Source of the DNA: Lachnospiraceae bacterium A4
GTDB lineage: Bacteria; Bacillota; Clostridia; Lachnospirales; Lachnospiraceae
DNA length: 64,000 bases
Assembly (NCBI GenBank): GCA_000403215.2
Contig: KE159562.1
Span: 160,846-224,845, forward strand
Direction: 5' to 3'
Shown here: in pieces, positions 9,225 to 17,142 of the stretch
How the letters are laid out: each line of letters begins with the position of its first letter
Numbering within the stretch: position 1 is the stretch's first letter
Made by a program: the position numbers and the translations under genes
Notes under the pieces: model-generated
Told to the model about the DNA's origin: nothing
The model's input: the letters and a program-made list of their open reading frames with translations, nothing else
Database searches by the model: none

Positions 9225-9902
9225 ATGGAATATGATAGGAATGTATTTGAAATAGACGGCTTAGATGAAATTGAGATTGAAAACACCTCTGTGGAGGAGA
9301 TTGACAGTGAGAATATTAATCTGATATTTCTGGGAATTGACAAATCCGGTTCCATGTCTGTCTTTCAGCAGGACATGAAGCACAGCTTAACGGAGTTTCA
9401 GCACGCGCTTGCAAGTGCGAAAGAAGCAGATGAAATCTTAGTCGCGCGGGCTGATTTTGAGGACACAATCACCATTGGCGGCTACAAGAGAATCTCGGAA
9501 TTTGACACGGCATTTCAGGCTGGCGGCTGCACGGCGATGTACGATGCAATCACAGGTGGAACTGCAAAGCTCAGAGAATACAGAAAGTTTCTAAAGGCGC
9601 AGGGCGTGCGGGTCAAGGCAGTGTTTGCAGTCTTTAGCGACGGGCAGGATAACTCGTCCCAAAGCAGCTTCGCGCAGGCAAAGGACTGTATCGCCTATCT
9701 GAATCAGGAGGAGATCACGACAGCGTTTATCAGCTTTGGCGGCGCGGCGTCAACGGTGGCAAAGGATTTGGGCTTCTGCAATATTCTCGATGTCACAAGC
9801 TCAGCGAGTGAGCTGCGCAGAGCATTTGACTGTCTGTCAAAATCGGTCATCGAGTCCTCCAAATCGGTGGTGGCAGATGGAGATGACTTTTTTCAGATCT
9901 GA
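9225..9902 (+). CDS. TerY-like von Willebrand factor A domain protein
   Basis: A 225-residue protein that is almost entirely a VWA domain. The metal-ion-dependent adhesion site is complete: DKSGSM near residue 38, the Thr in GGCTAM (about 104) and the Asp in FSDGQD (about 140). An acidic N-terminal tail of about 30 residues precedes it. VWA proteins of this type in Ter loci (TerY) are thought to act as scaffolds for a phosphatase and kinase; the next two genes encode exactly those. AGGAGG lies 9 bases before the ATG. Confidence 0.88.
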   Translation: MEYDRNVFEIDGLDEIEIENTSVEEIDSENINLIFLGIDKSGSMSVFQQDMKHSLTEFQHALASAKEADEILVARADFEDTITIGGYKRISEFDTAFQAGGCTAMYDAITGGTAKLREYRKFLKAQGVRVKAVFAVFSDGQDNSSQSSFAQAKDCIAYLNQEEITTAFISFGGAASTVAKDLGFCNILDVTSSASELRRAFDCLSKSVIESSKSVVADGDDFFQI

Positions 9903-9925
9903 ATAGGTAGAATGGAGCGTGTACG

Positions 9926-10561
9926 ATGGTGGTGAATAAGATTGGCGCACAACATCTGGACTATGGGAAAAACTGTCAGGATTGCGGTCTGGAAAATGAG
10001 ACTATCAAACTTGTGTGCGATGGCTGTTCGGAGGGAGAACACAGCGAAGTCGGGGCAAAGGCATACTGCCATCTGGCAAATCTGGGATACAGCACACAGC
10101 AGATTTTTCAAATGCTTGTGGGGATATTTGGACAGTCGGCGGACGCCGTCAGAAATTATCTGTGCTTTACGATTCTGGAGGTCACAGAGCGGGAGGAGGA
10201 CTTCCTTGTGACATACAGCGGAGATGGATACATTCTTTTGCAGGATATGGCAGGAAAGCTTCATTTCATGGAACTAAGTGACGGGGAGTATCCGCAGTAT
10301 TATGCCTATAATTTCTGTGATGCATCAATGCTGAACCATTATAAAAATGGCGTGGTTCTCAGACAAAAAGTGTTTCATAAAAAAGAGTATCAAAAGGTGG
10401 GCATTGCATCAGACGGGCTGCGCTATATCGCCAAATCGCAGGATACGCAGTTGAAGGAAGCGTTTACGGCGCTTTTGAAGTTAGGCAGTGCAGTGAAGAT
10501 CAAGCGGTTTATCAACCGCAATCAAAGGGTGTTTCGAGATGATATCACAATTGTTTTTTAA
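9926..10561 (+). CDS. PP2C-like Ser/Thr protein phosphatase
   Basis: A 211-residue minimal PP2C domain. Metal-binding signature motifs are in order: GKNCQDCGL (about 14), VCDGCSEGEHSEVGA (about 30-44), YSGDGYI (about 98), GIASDGL (about 170) and DDITIVF at the very C-terminus. It should be a Mn2+/Mg2+-dependent phosphatase acting on phospho-Ser/Thr, with the kinase-like neighbour or its targets as likely substrates. Its last 23 bases overlap the start of the kinase gene, which points to translational coupling and fixed stoichiometry. Confidence 0.85.
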   Translation: MVVNKIGAQHLDYGKNCQDCGLENETIKLVCDGCSEGEHSEVGAKAYCHLANLGYSTQQIFQMLVGIFGQSADAVRNYLCFTILEVTEREEDFLVTYSGDGYILLQDMAGKLHFMELSDGEYPQYYAYNFCDASMLNHYKNGVVLRQKVFHKKEYQKVGIASDGLRYIAKSQDTQLKEAFTALLKLGSAVKIKRFINRNQRVFRDDITIVF

Positions 10562-12278
10562 GAAATCGTCAAACCTTGTGTTTGACAGCACAGGCAGAGT
10601 TCCGCTCACAGAGGGCGGAGAGGGCGCTATTTATCTGGAGCAGGGACAGCTTTTGAAAATATATAAACCCGCGGTCAATCTGCAATCCAAACAGCGAAAG
10701 ATACAGCTCTTAATGCAGAAGGCACGCGACAATGCGCTGCCGCCGGAAGTGGTCTGTCCCCAGCAGATTGTTGTGGACCAGAGGGGAAACTTGATCGGGT
10801 TTTCGATGGAACAGGTGGAGGGGGAGGAGATGCGGCTGCTTGCAAACCGCAAGTTTGTGACGGCAAATCATATCACGACAAAAGATATTTTAACCATGCT
10901 GGTCAAAGTACAGTCTGTCATGGAGTGCCTGCATCGACAGCACATTTTTATCGGCGACCTCAATGATCGCAATATTTTGTTTGACAGGCAGTTGAACATA
11001 TACTTCATAGACTGTGACAGTTGGGCGGTGGAGAACGAAGCGTGTGAGGTTGCGATGGATTTGTTCAGGGACCCGCTTCTGTGCAGCAATGCGTTCAGCG
11101 CAGAGACAGACACCTATGCTTTTGCAGTTCTTGCATGGAAACTGCTGACGCGGATTCACCCATTTGGCGGGACGATGGAGCCGGACAGGAATCTCATAGA
11201 CCGCATGAAGAACGGCATCTCGGTCATTGACAATCCAGCCGTCAGGATTCCAAAGACTGTCAAATCATGGCGGAATCTATCGCCTGCGTTAATCAGTGCC
11301 TTACAGCGGATTTTCCTGAATCAGAGCAGGGAATTGTCAGGAGAGCTGGCAGACATGCTGCATACACTCAGGTTCTGTGATGCCGACAGGGAATATTATT
11401 ATGGAAAGTATACCTCCTGCCCGCTGTGTGACCAGAATGCCCGCCTGCAAGTGACGCCTCAGTGCAGGGGTGTGAAGGACGGACTGCGGGTGACGGCGCT
11501 GCTTCCGGCAGACAGGGTGAAGATGGTGTTTGATGAGAATCTGTATCTGAACCAAATGGACTGCGTTGTAGATGTGCGTCTGGGAAAGACCATAAAAGCG
11601 CAGTATGGCGTCCGGTATTATTTTACATCAGAGGGAAGCTGCATTGAGGACTTTGCAGAGGCGTTTGTAGTCCACTCAGGAAAGGATTACACAATTGAGA
11701 AAAAATATAAGACCCGCATTGTTGTGGAGGGCAGCCATGTCTATTTTCTTTCTAGGCAAAATACCTTGAAGGACATGACGGTCTTAGAAAAGGGGAACAG
11801 TATCCGGTCTGTGTGCAAGTGCAGCAATACGGCGTACTTTGAAGTCAAGGACGGGAAGTACTGCCTTGTGAATGTATACGCTGGAAAACTCGTGATCACG
11901 GTAAACGGAGTGCACATTGAATTAAAATATGACACAGATGTCAGAGATTATGGGATTCACTATGACGCCGTCTTGTCACAGTGGCTGTTAATCTTAGAGG
12001 ACAGCGCAGCAAACTACAGGACATATATTGTGAAGGACAGGGAGGTGGTGTTCGAGACAGACCAGATCAAGTACGGCGGGCCGCTCAATGCGCCCTGCAT
12101 CAGCAACAACATAATCTATTACCCGATGGATTCAAAAATCAGGGGATTTTCGCACACGAAGTCCGCGTACAAAGATTTCGCGTGTGAGATTGTGAACGAG
12201 GGCAGTGTGCTGGAGAAAAGGAAGCATCAGTTTATGGTGTTAAATGATGAGAATGTGTATATTGTAAGCGCTACGTGA
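10539..12278 (+). CDS. Protein kinase-like protein with Cys-rich knuckle and C-terminal beta domain
   Basis: A 579-residue protein. The N-terminal half is a eukaryotic-like kinase fold: a glycine-rich loop (LTEGGEGAIYLE, about 20-31), the VAIK-type Lys in LLKIYKP, a catalytic loop written IGDLNDRNILFD (about 140-151) instead of HRDLKxxN, and FIDCDSW in place of DFG. It resembles kinases in TerY-PP2C triads. After residue 290 a CPLC knuckle, likely half of a zinc ribbon, leads to about 270 residues of beta-rich sequence, perhaps a propeller or ligand-binding domain. The altered HRD and DFG motifs leave activity likely but unproven. It ends inside its own terminator. Confidence 0.8.
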   Translation: MISQLFFKKSSNLVFDSTGRVPLTEGGEGAIYLEQGQLLKIYKPAVNLQSKQRKIQLLMQKARDNALPPEVVCPQQIVVDQRGNLIGFSMEQVEGEEMRLLANRKFVTANHITTKDILTMLVKVQSVMECLHRQHIFIGDLNDRNILFDRQLNIYFIDCDSWAVENEACEVAMDLFRDPLLCSNAFSAETDTYAFAVLAWKLLTRIHPFGGTMEPDRNLIDRMKNGISVIDNPAVRIPKTVKSWRNLSPALISALQRIFLNQSRELSGELADMLHTLRFCDADREYYYGKYTSCPLCDQNARLQVTPQCRGVKDGLRVTALLPADRVKMVFDENLYLNQMDCVVDVRLGKTIKAQYGVRYYFTSEGSCIEDFAEAFVVHSGKDYTIEKKYKTRIVVEGSHVYFLSRQNTLKDMTVLEKGNSIRSVCKCSNTAYFEVKDGKYCLVNVYAGKLVITVNGVHIELKYDTDVRDYGIHYDAVLSQWLLILEDSAANYRTYIVKDREVVFETDQIKYGGPLNAPCISNNIIYYPMDSKIRGFSHTKSAYKDFACEIVNEGSVLEKRKHQFMVLNDENVYIVSAT

Positions 12279-12312
12279 CAGGGAGTCTTAGTGGGAGGAC
12301 TCCCTGTTTTTG
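12278..12312 (+). terminator. Strong intrinsic terminator
   Basis: A perfect 10-bp stem ACAGGGAGTC/GACTCCCTGT (12278-12287 and 12298-12307) with a TTTTT tail. The stem begins within the kinase stop codon. It separates the triad operon from the yeh-like operon. Confidence 0.92.
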
Positions 12313-12391
12313 TGGCGCCGCTTTTTTTGTTACTGTTCACTCTGTTCCAGTAACATTTTTTCTGAACGTTTTCTAAATTTTCAGTTATTTC

Positions 12392-12420
12392 TTCACACTG
12401 CTTAGGAACTGTGATACAAT
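12392..12420 (+). promoter_or_regulatory. Promoter of the yeh-like operon
   Basis: TTCACA (12392-12397), a 17-base spacer ending in TGA (extended -10) and TACAAT (12415-12420), about 95 bases before the ATPase start. An inverted repeat GTTACTG-N12-CAGTAAC (12329-12354) upstream could bind a regulator. The rest of the gap holds no gene. Confidence 0.65.
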
Positions 12421-12515
12421 AAAAGAACAGGATTATTCAGAAAATTTGCAGAATATATAAACAACTGATTAGGAAATGAAACAATTTCTTACAATGATAC
12501 AGAAAGGATGAGAAG

Positions 12516-13628
12516 ATGCAGGAAACAATCAAACCCCCTGTGGAGGTGCGCTATCAGGCAGAGCTGGAAGCGCTCAAAAACGCCGATAAGGGCGAGAAAA
12601 AACCGGACAACTGGCAGATGTCGCCAAAGGCGGTCCGCACCTTTATCTTAGGCAGCGACAAACCGATCAAATATCAAAGAAAATCTTATCAGATCAAGAA
12701 AAAATATTTCGGAAATGACGCGCTTGTCGAGCGATGCATTGTCACACTGGCTGGAAACCGCGGCTTGATGCTGGTCGGCGAGCCGGGAACGGCAAAGACC
12801 ATGCTCTCTGAGCTCTTGTCTGCCGCAATCAGCGGAAATAGCAAAAACACCATACAGGGAACGGCTGGAACGACAGAAGATATGATTAAGTATTCATGGA
12901 ATTATGCCCTTTTGCTCGCAAAGGGACCGAGCAGGGAGGCGCTTGTGCCTGCACCGCTCTACGTGGGCATGGAAAAGGGAATCCTCACACGGTTTGAGGA
13001 GATCACAAGGACACCCGCAGAGATTCAGGACAGCCTGATCAGTGTGCTCAGTGACAAGGTGCTGAATGTGCCAGAGCTCGGCGATGACGGCTTTCTGTTT
13101 GCGCGTCCCGGCTTCAATGTGATCGGGACGGCAAACACCAGGGACAAGGGCGTCAATGAGATGAGCAGTGCGCTCAAGCGGCGCTTTAACTTTGAGACAG
13201 TCATGCCGGTGAACAAGGTATCGCTTGAGAAGCAGATTATCCTGAATGAAGTCAACATGCTTGCGGAGGAGAATCATATTGCGATGAGGGCGGACGAGGA
13301 CGTCGCTGAACTGCTTGCGTCCACGTATCACGAGCTGCGCGAGGGCGTATCGTCTTATGGGCACCGGATTGACAAGCCAAACGCAGTGATGAGCACGGCG
13401 GAGGCGGTGTCCGTCTACTACCAGACGATGCTCACGGGTTACTACTACGGTGATGAACATCTTGACGTGGAGTGTCTTGTCCAGAACCTTGTCGGTGCAA
13501 TCTCGAAGGAGGACAAGGATGATCTGGAGAAAGTGAAGGGATATTTCAATACAGTAGTACGCGCAAAGAGCGATAAAGAGGGTGGATTATGGAGACAATA
13601 TTACGAAGCGAGGAAATGGCTGAAATAA
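12516..13628 (+). CDS. yehL: MoxR-type AAA+ ATPase (YehL-like)
   Basis: A 370-residue AAA+ ATPase. Walker A is VGEPGTAKTMLSELL (about 87-101), a Walker B-like GILTRFEEI lies near 155, sensor 1 GTANTRDKGVNEM near 205, and the arginine-finger region ALKRRFNFE follows. The MoxR class typically acts with VWA-domain partners as metal-insertion or remodelling chaperones. Gene order with the DUF5682, VWA, SWIM and DUF4132 proteins matches E. coli yehL and its neighbours. It is the first gene of the long operon and overlaps the next gene by 40 bases. Confidence 0.88.
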   Translation: MQETIKPPVEVRYQAELEALKNADKGEKKPDNWQMSPKAVRTFILGSDKPIKYQRKSYQIKKKYFGNDALVERCIVTLAGNRGLMLVGEPGTAKTMLSELLSAAISGNSKNTIQGTAGTTEDMIKYSWNYALLLAKGPSREALVPAPLYVGMEKGILTRFEEITRTPAEIQDSLISVLSDKVLNVPELGDDGFLFARPGFNVIGTANTRDKGVNEMSSALKRRFNFETVMPVNKVSLEKQIILNEVNMLAEENHIAMRADEDVAELLASTYHELREGVSSYGHRIDKPNAVMSTAEAVSVYYQTMLTGYYYGDEHLDVECLVQNLVGAISKEDKDDLEKVKGYFNTVVRAKSDKEGGLWRQYYEARKWLK

Positions 13629-15973
13629 TGCTGATTCCGGTGCGCCATCACAGTCCGGCGTGCGCCTGCCATATCAAAAAGATCTTTGCGCAGTGGAAGC
13701 CGGATGCCGTTCTCGTGGAGGGACCAGACAACGCCAATGCGCTGCTGCCAGTCATGGTGCACAGCGACACGCGCGCGCCGTTTGCAATCTACTATGCCTA
13801 TCATGACAAGGCGAAAAAAATCTCGGAGGAACAGCAGCATTACAAGTGCTATTATCCATTTCTGGACTATTCACCGGAGCTTACCGCACTGCGCGAGGCA
13901 CACAAAAATATGACACATATGTCATTTATAGACTTGTCATACGGGGACATTCTGGCGGCGTCTGCGGAGAAGCTCATGGGGGGAGAGGCACCGCGCAACT
14001 ACAATGACGATTACCTGCTCGCGCGGAATGACTATATCGACCGCCTGTGTGAAAAGACAGGACTGCGCAGCTTTGATGAGTTTTGGGAAAAATATTTTGA
14101 GATCAACGGCATCTATGAGGACAGTGCGGTCTGGTTTTCACATCTGAATACATACTGTGCGCTTGCGAGAGAAAATACACCCCAGGAAGCCTTGCAGCGT
14201 GAGGGGTGTCTGGCAAGAGAACAGCACATGGCGGCACGGATTGCCTTGCAGGTCCTAAGCGGCAAATCGAAGCGTATCCTTGTCATAACGGGCGGCTTCC
14301 ACACGCCGGGACTGCGCGGGCGCCTGTCAGACGCGCAGTGGCAGGAGACTGTAAAGTATGCAAAACATATCGAACATTATGTGCCGGGGCAGGACGAGAG
14401 CGTGTATCTCATGCCGTATTCGATGGAGTCTGCGGACGCGCTGAACGGGTATGCAAGCGGTATGCCCTTCACAGGCTTTTATCAAAAAATATGGGAGGGT
14501 ATCGACAGGCAGACGCCAAATCCTTATGAGGAGGCGGTACTTGGTTTTTTGATCTCCACGGGCAAATTAGTGCGCAAGGAGGACGGTGCGCTCTCTACCT
14601 ATGATGAAATCTGTGCATGGCAGATGGCGCAGGGGCTTGGCAGCCTGCGCGGGAAGCCGCAGCCGGGGGCATATGAGCTGCAAGATGCCGTGCTGTCCTC
14701 CTATGTGAAAGGAGAGTGCACGCTCTCGTCAGATCTGCCGCTTCGCACGCTGCGGCGCCTGATGACAGGGACGGGTTCAGGGGCGCTTAGCACGCTCGCA
14801 GATGTGCCGCCGATTGTCTTAGATTTTCAGAATCAGTGCAGCGCACTGGGGATTAAAACAGACAGCACACTGGAAAAAGAAGTGGCGCTCTCTATTTTTT
14901 CCAGCAAAAAGCACAGGCGCATGAGCACGTTTTTTCACCGGCTGGTGTTTTTGCAGACGGACTTTGCAAAGCGCCTAAAGGGACCAAACCTGCAATTGAG
15001 AAAAGACCGCAGCCTTATTCGGGAGATTTGGAAATACAAATACAATGCGCAGGTTTTTGCCGCCCTGATTGATGTGTCTGTGCATGGCGCGACGATGGAG
15101 GAGGCGATTGTCAGCATTGTACAGGAGCAGCTCTTGCAGGATACGAAGGCGGACAGGGCGGCAGTCCTTCTGACACAGGTGTTTGAGATGGGGATTTCCA
15201 GCCAGCTTGAAAAGGTGTACGAGCGCGTGCATGAATTGATGTTAAAGGATATGGATTTTTATTCCATTGCAGATGCGCTCAAATCGCTCACAATGATGGA
15301 GGATTTGGGGGCGCTCTATGAGTCCGAGCTGAGATTTGACAAGCTCTTGCACATCGGTGTCAGAAAGCTGGTGACACTCCTTCCAAGCATCACACGAATG
15401 AACGATGACGCGCTCAACGATGGCATGAATGCGCTGAAATTGCTGTATCAGATCACGGGCAGAAAGGGGCAGGAGTACGACAACGAGCGCGGGGACTTCT
15501 ACGAGGCATTGCAGATCATGCAGGAGGATATGCAGATTCATGCGGGATTAAACGGCTGTATCCATGGAATCCTCTATGGCGGCGGCAGGGAGGATTCGCA
15601 GGCGGTCGGCGAGGTATGCCGCGGGTATCTGACAGGTACCAAAGAACAACTGCTAAAGACGGCGGTCTTTTTCAGGGGACTGTTCTTTACGGCAAAGGAT
15701 TTGATGCTGATAGAGCGCAGTATGCTGGAGATGATAGATGTATTTCTCGGTCAGGTGGAGGAGGCGGAATTTATGGAGCTGCTGCCGCAGCTTAGAATGG
15801 CGTTTGCCTATTTTACTCCCGCCGAGACAGACAAGATCGCAAAACAGGCAGCCGGACTTCATCACAAGAGCGGGCGCGAGCTGATGGAGCGCGCAGAGAT
15901 ACTGCCAGAGTGGTATACCTATGGAAAAGAGCTGGACCAGTACGCGCGGGAACTTTTGGAGACAATAAAATAA
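13589..15973 (+). CDS. yehM: DUF5682 family protein (YehM-like)
   Basis: A 794-residue protein of unknown fold. The N-terminus has the conserved MLIPVRHHSPACACHIKKI motif, then DAVLVEGPDNAN (about 45), and a GGFHTPGLRGRL motif near residue 235 that recalls TraB/Tiki-like or haem-binding hydrolase folds with conserved His residues; the C-terminal two thirds are helical. Function is unknown. Its partner genes (MoxR ATPase, VWA, SWIM) are constant in such loci. The start at 13589 has GAGGGTGG upstream; ATG 13616, giving MAEIMLIPVRHHSP, is the alternative and would be closer to the family N-terminus. Confidence 0.78.
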   Translation: METILRSEEMAEIMLIPVRHHSPACACHIKKIFAQWKPDAVLVEGPDNANALLPVMVHSDTRAPFAIYYAYHDKAKKISEEQQHYKCYYPFLDYSPELTALREAHKNMTHMSFIDLSYGDILAASAEKLMGGEAPRNYNDDYLLARNDYIDRLCEKTGLRSFDEFWEKYFEINGIYEDSAVWFSHLNTYCALARENTPQEALQREGCLAREQHMAARIALQVLSGKSKRILVITGGFHTPGLRGRLSDAQWQETVKYAKHIEHYVPGQDESVYLMPYSMESADALNGYASGMPFTGFYQKIWEGIDRQTPNPYEEAVLGFLISTGKLVRKEDGALSTYDEICAWQMAQGLGSLRGKPQPGAYELQDAVLSSYVKGECTLSSDLPLRTLRRLMTGTGSGALSTLADVPPIVLDFQNQCSALGIKTDSTLEKEVALSIFSSKKHRRMSTFFHRLVFLQTDFAKRLKGPNLQLRKDRSLIREIWKYKYNAQVFAALIDVSVHGATMEEAIVSIVQEQLLQDTKADRAAVLLTQVFEMGISSQLEKVYERVHELMLKDMDFYSIADALKSLTMMEDLGALYESELRFDKLLHIGVRKLVTLLPSITRMNDDALNDGMNALKLLYQITGRKGQEYDNERGDFYEALQIMQEDMQIHAGLNGCIHGILYGGGREDSQAVGEVCRGYLTGTKEQLLKTAVFFRGLFFTAKDLMLIERSMLEMIDVFLGQVEEAEFMELLPQLRMAFAYFTPAETDKIAKQAAGLHHKSGRELMERAEILPEWYTYGKELDQYARELLETIK

Positions 15974-16002
15974 TGTGCGAAAGGTGAGGAAATCATTAGA
16001 TC

Positions 16003-17130
16003 ATGGCAGATGAACAGGAAATATTAAACCGCTGGCGGCTGGTGCTGGGAAAGTATGCGGCGGATCAGATTCCCTTTGAAGGGGGAAGCCTGAAAATGAT
16101 GGAGATGGAGGAAGTGCTGGACTATCTGTATTCAAGAGAGTACGGGGAGGAGCAGGAAGTCAGGGAGGACAGGAAAGGCGGGAGTGGCGCTTCACAGCTC
16201 ACCGTGCCGCACTGGCTGACAAAGATCAAGACCCTTTTCCCGCGAAACACAGTGGAAATCATGGAGCGTCACGCGCTGGAGAAGTATCAAATGACGGAGC
16301 TTTTGACCGATCCAGAAGTATTGCGCAGGCTGGAACCAAACAAGGAGCTGCTAAAGACGGTCATGCAGTTAAAGCACATGATGAAGGGCGAGGTGCTCAC
16401 GCTTGCGCGTGAGGTGGTGCGCAAGGTAGCCGATGAACTGACAAAGAAGCTGGAGCAGGGAATGAGGAAATCCTTTTCCGGCAGACTAAACCGCAGTGTC
16501 AGCAGTCCGGTAAAGTCCATACGAAACATCGACATGGGCAAGACGATCCGCAGGAATCTGAAAAATTATGACACAGAGACAAAGCAGCTTGTGCTGAAAC
16601 AAGTGTATTTCAGTGCGCGCATGAAAAAGTATAATCAATGGCGTGTGATTATCTGCGTGGACGAGAGCGGCTCTATGCTGGATTCGGTGATTCACAGCGC
16701 GGTCATGGCAGGCATTTTTGCCAGACTGCCGATGCTGGACACGAAGCTTGTCATCTTTGACACCAGTGTGGTGGATTTAAGCGACTATGTGAGTGACCCT
16801 GTCGAGACACTCATGAGTGTGCAGCTTGGCGGCGGAACGGACATAGGCGGTGCAGTGGGGTATTGTGCGCAGCTGATTCAGATGCCGCACCGGACGATGG
16901 TGGTGCTGGTGACAGACCTCTATGAAGGCTGCGGCTACCGCAGAATGTATCAGGCGTGTCAGGGAATTATCGAGAGCGGCGCGAAGCTGATTGTACTGCC
17001 CTCACTCGACCATGCTGCGGTGCCGAATTATGACAGAAATGCAGCGGCAGTGCTTGCGGATATGGGGGCTTCTGTCGGTGCGATGACACCGGAAGAGCTG
17101 TCGGATTTTATAGCAAGGGTTATAACATAG
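16003..17130 (+). CDS. yehP: CoxE/YehP-type VWA domain protein
   Basis: A 375-residue protein. The N-terminal half is helical and charged; the C-terminal half (about 205-375) is a VWA domain with a full metal-dependent adhesion site: CVDESGSM, the Thr in GGGTDIGG and Asp in LVTDLYEG. This architecture is typical of MoxR-associated VWA proteins (CoxE, YehP), which bind the ATPase and present substrate. AGGTGAGGAAATC precedes the ATG. It ends 12 bases before the SWIM gene. Together with the TerY-like protein it is the second distinct VWA protein in this region. Confidence 0.85.
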   Translation: MADEQEILNRWRLVLGKYAADQIPFEGGSLKMMEMEEVLDYLYSREYGEEQEVREDRKGGSGASQLTVPHWLTKIKTLFPRNTVEIMERHALEKYQMTELLTDPEVLRRLEPNKELLKTVMQLKHMMKGEVLTLAREVVRKVADELTKKLEQGMRKSFSGRLNRSVSSPVKSIRNIDMGKTIRRNLKNYDTETKQLVLKQVYFSARMKKYNQWRVIICVDESGSMLDSVIHSAVMAGIFARLPMLDTKLVIFDTSVVDLSDYVSDPVETLMSVQLGGGTDIGGAVGYCAQLIQMPHRTMVVLVTDLYEGCGYRRMYQACQGIIESGAKLIVLPSLDHAAVPNYDRNAAAVLADMGASVGAMTPEELSDFIARVIT

Positions 17131-17142
17131 GAGGAGGAGAGC

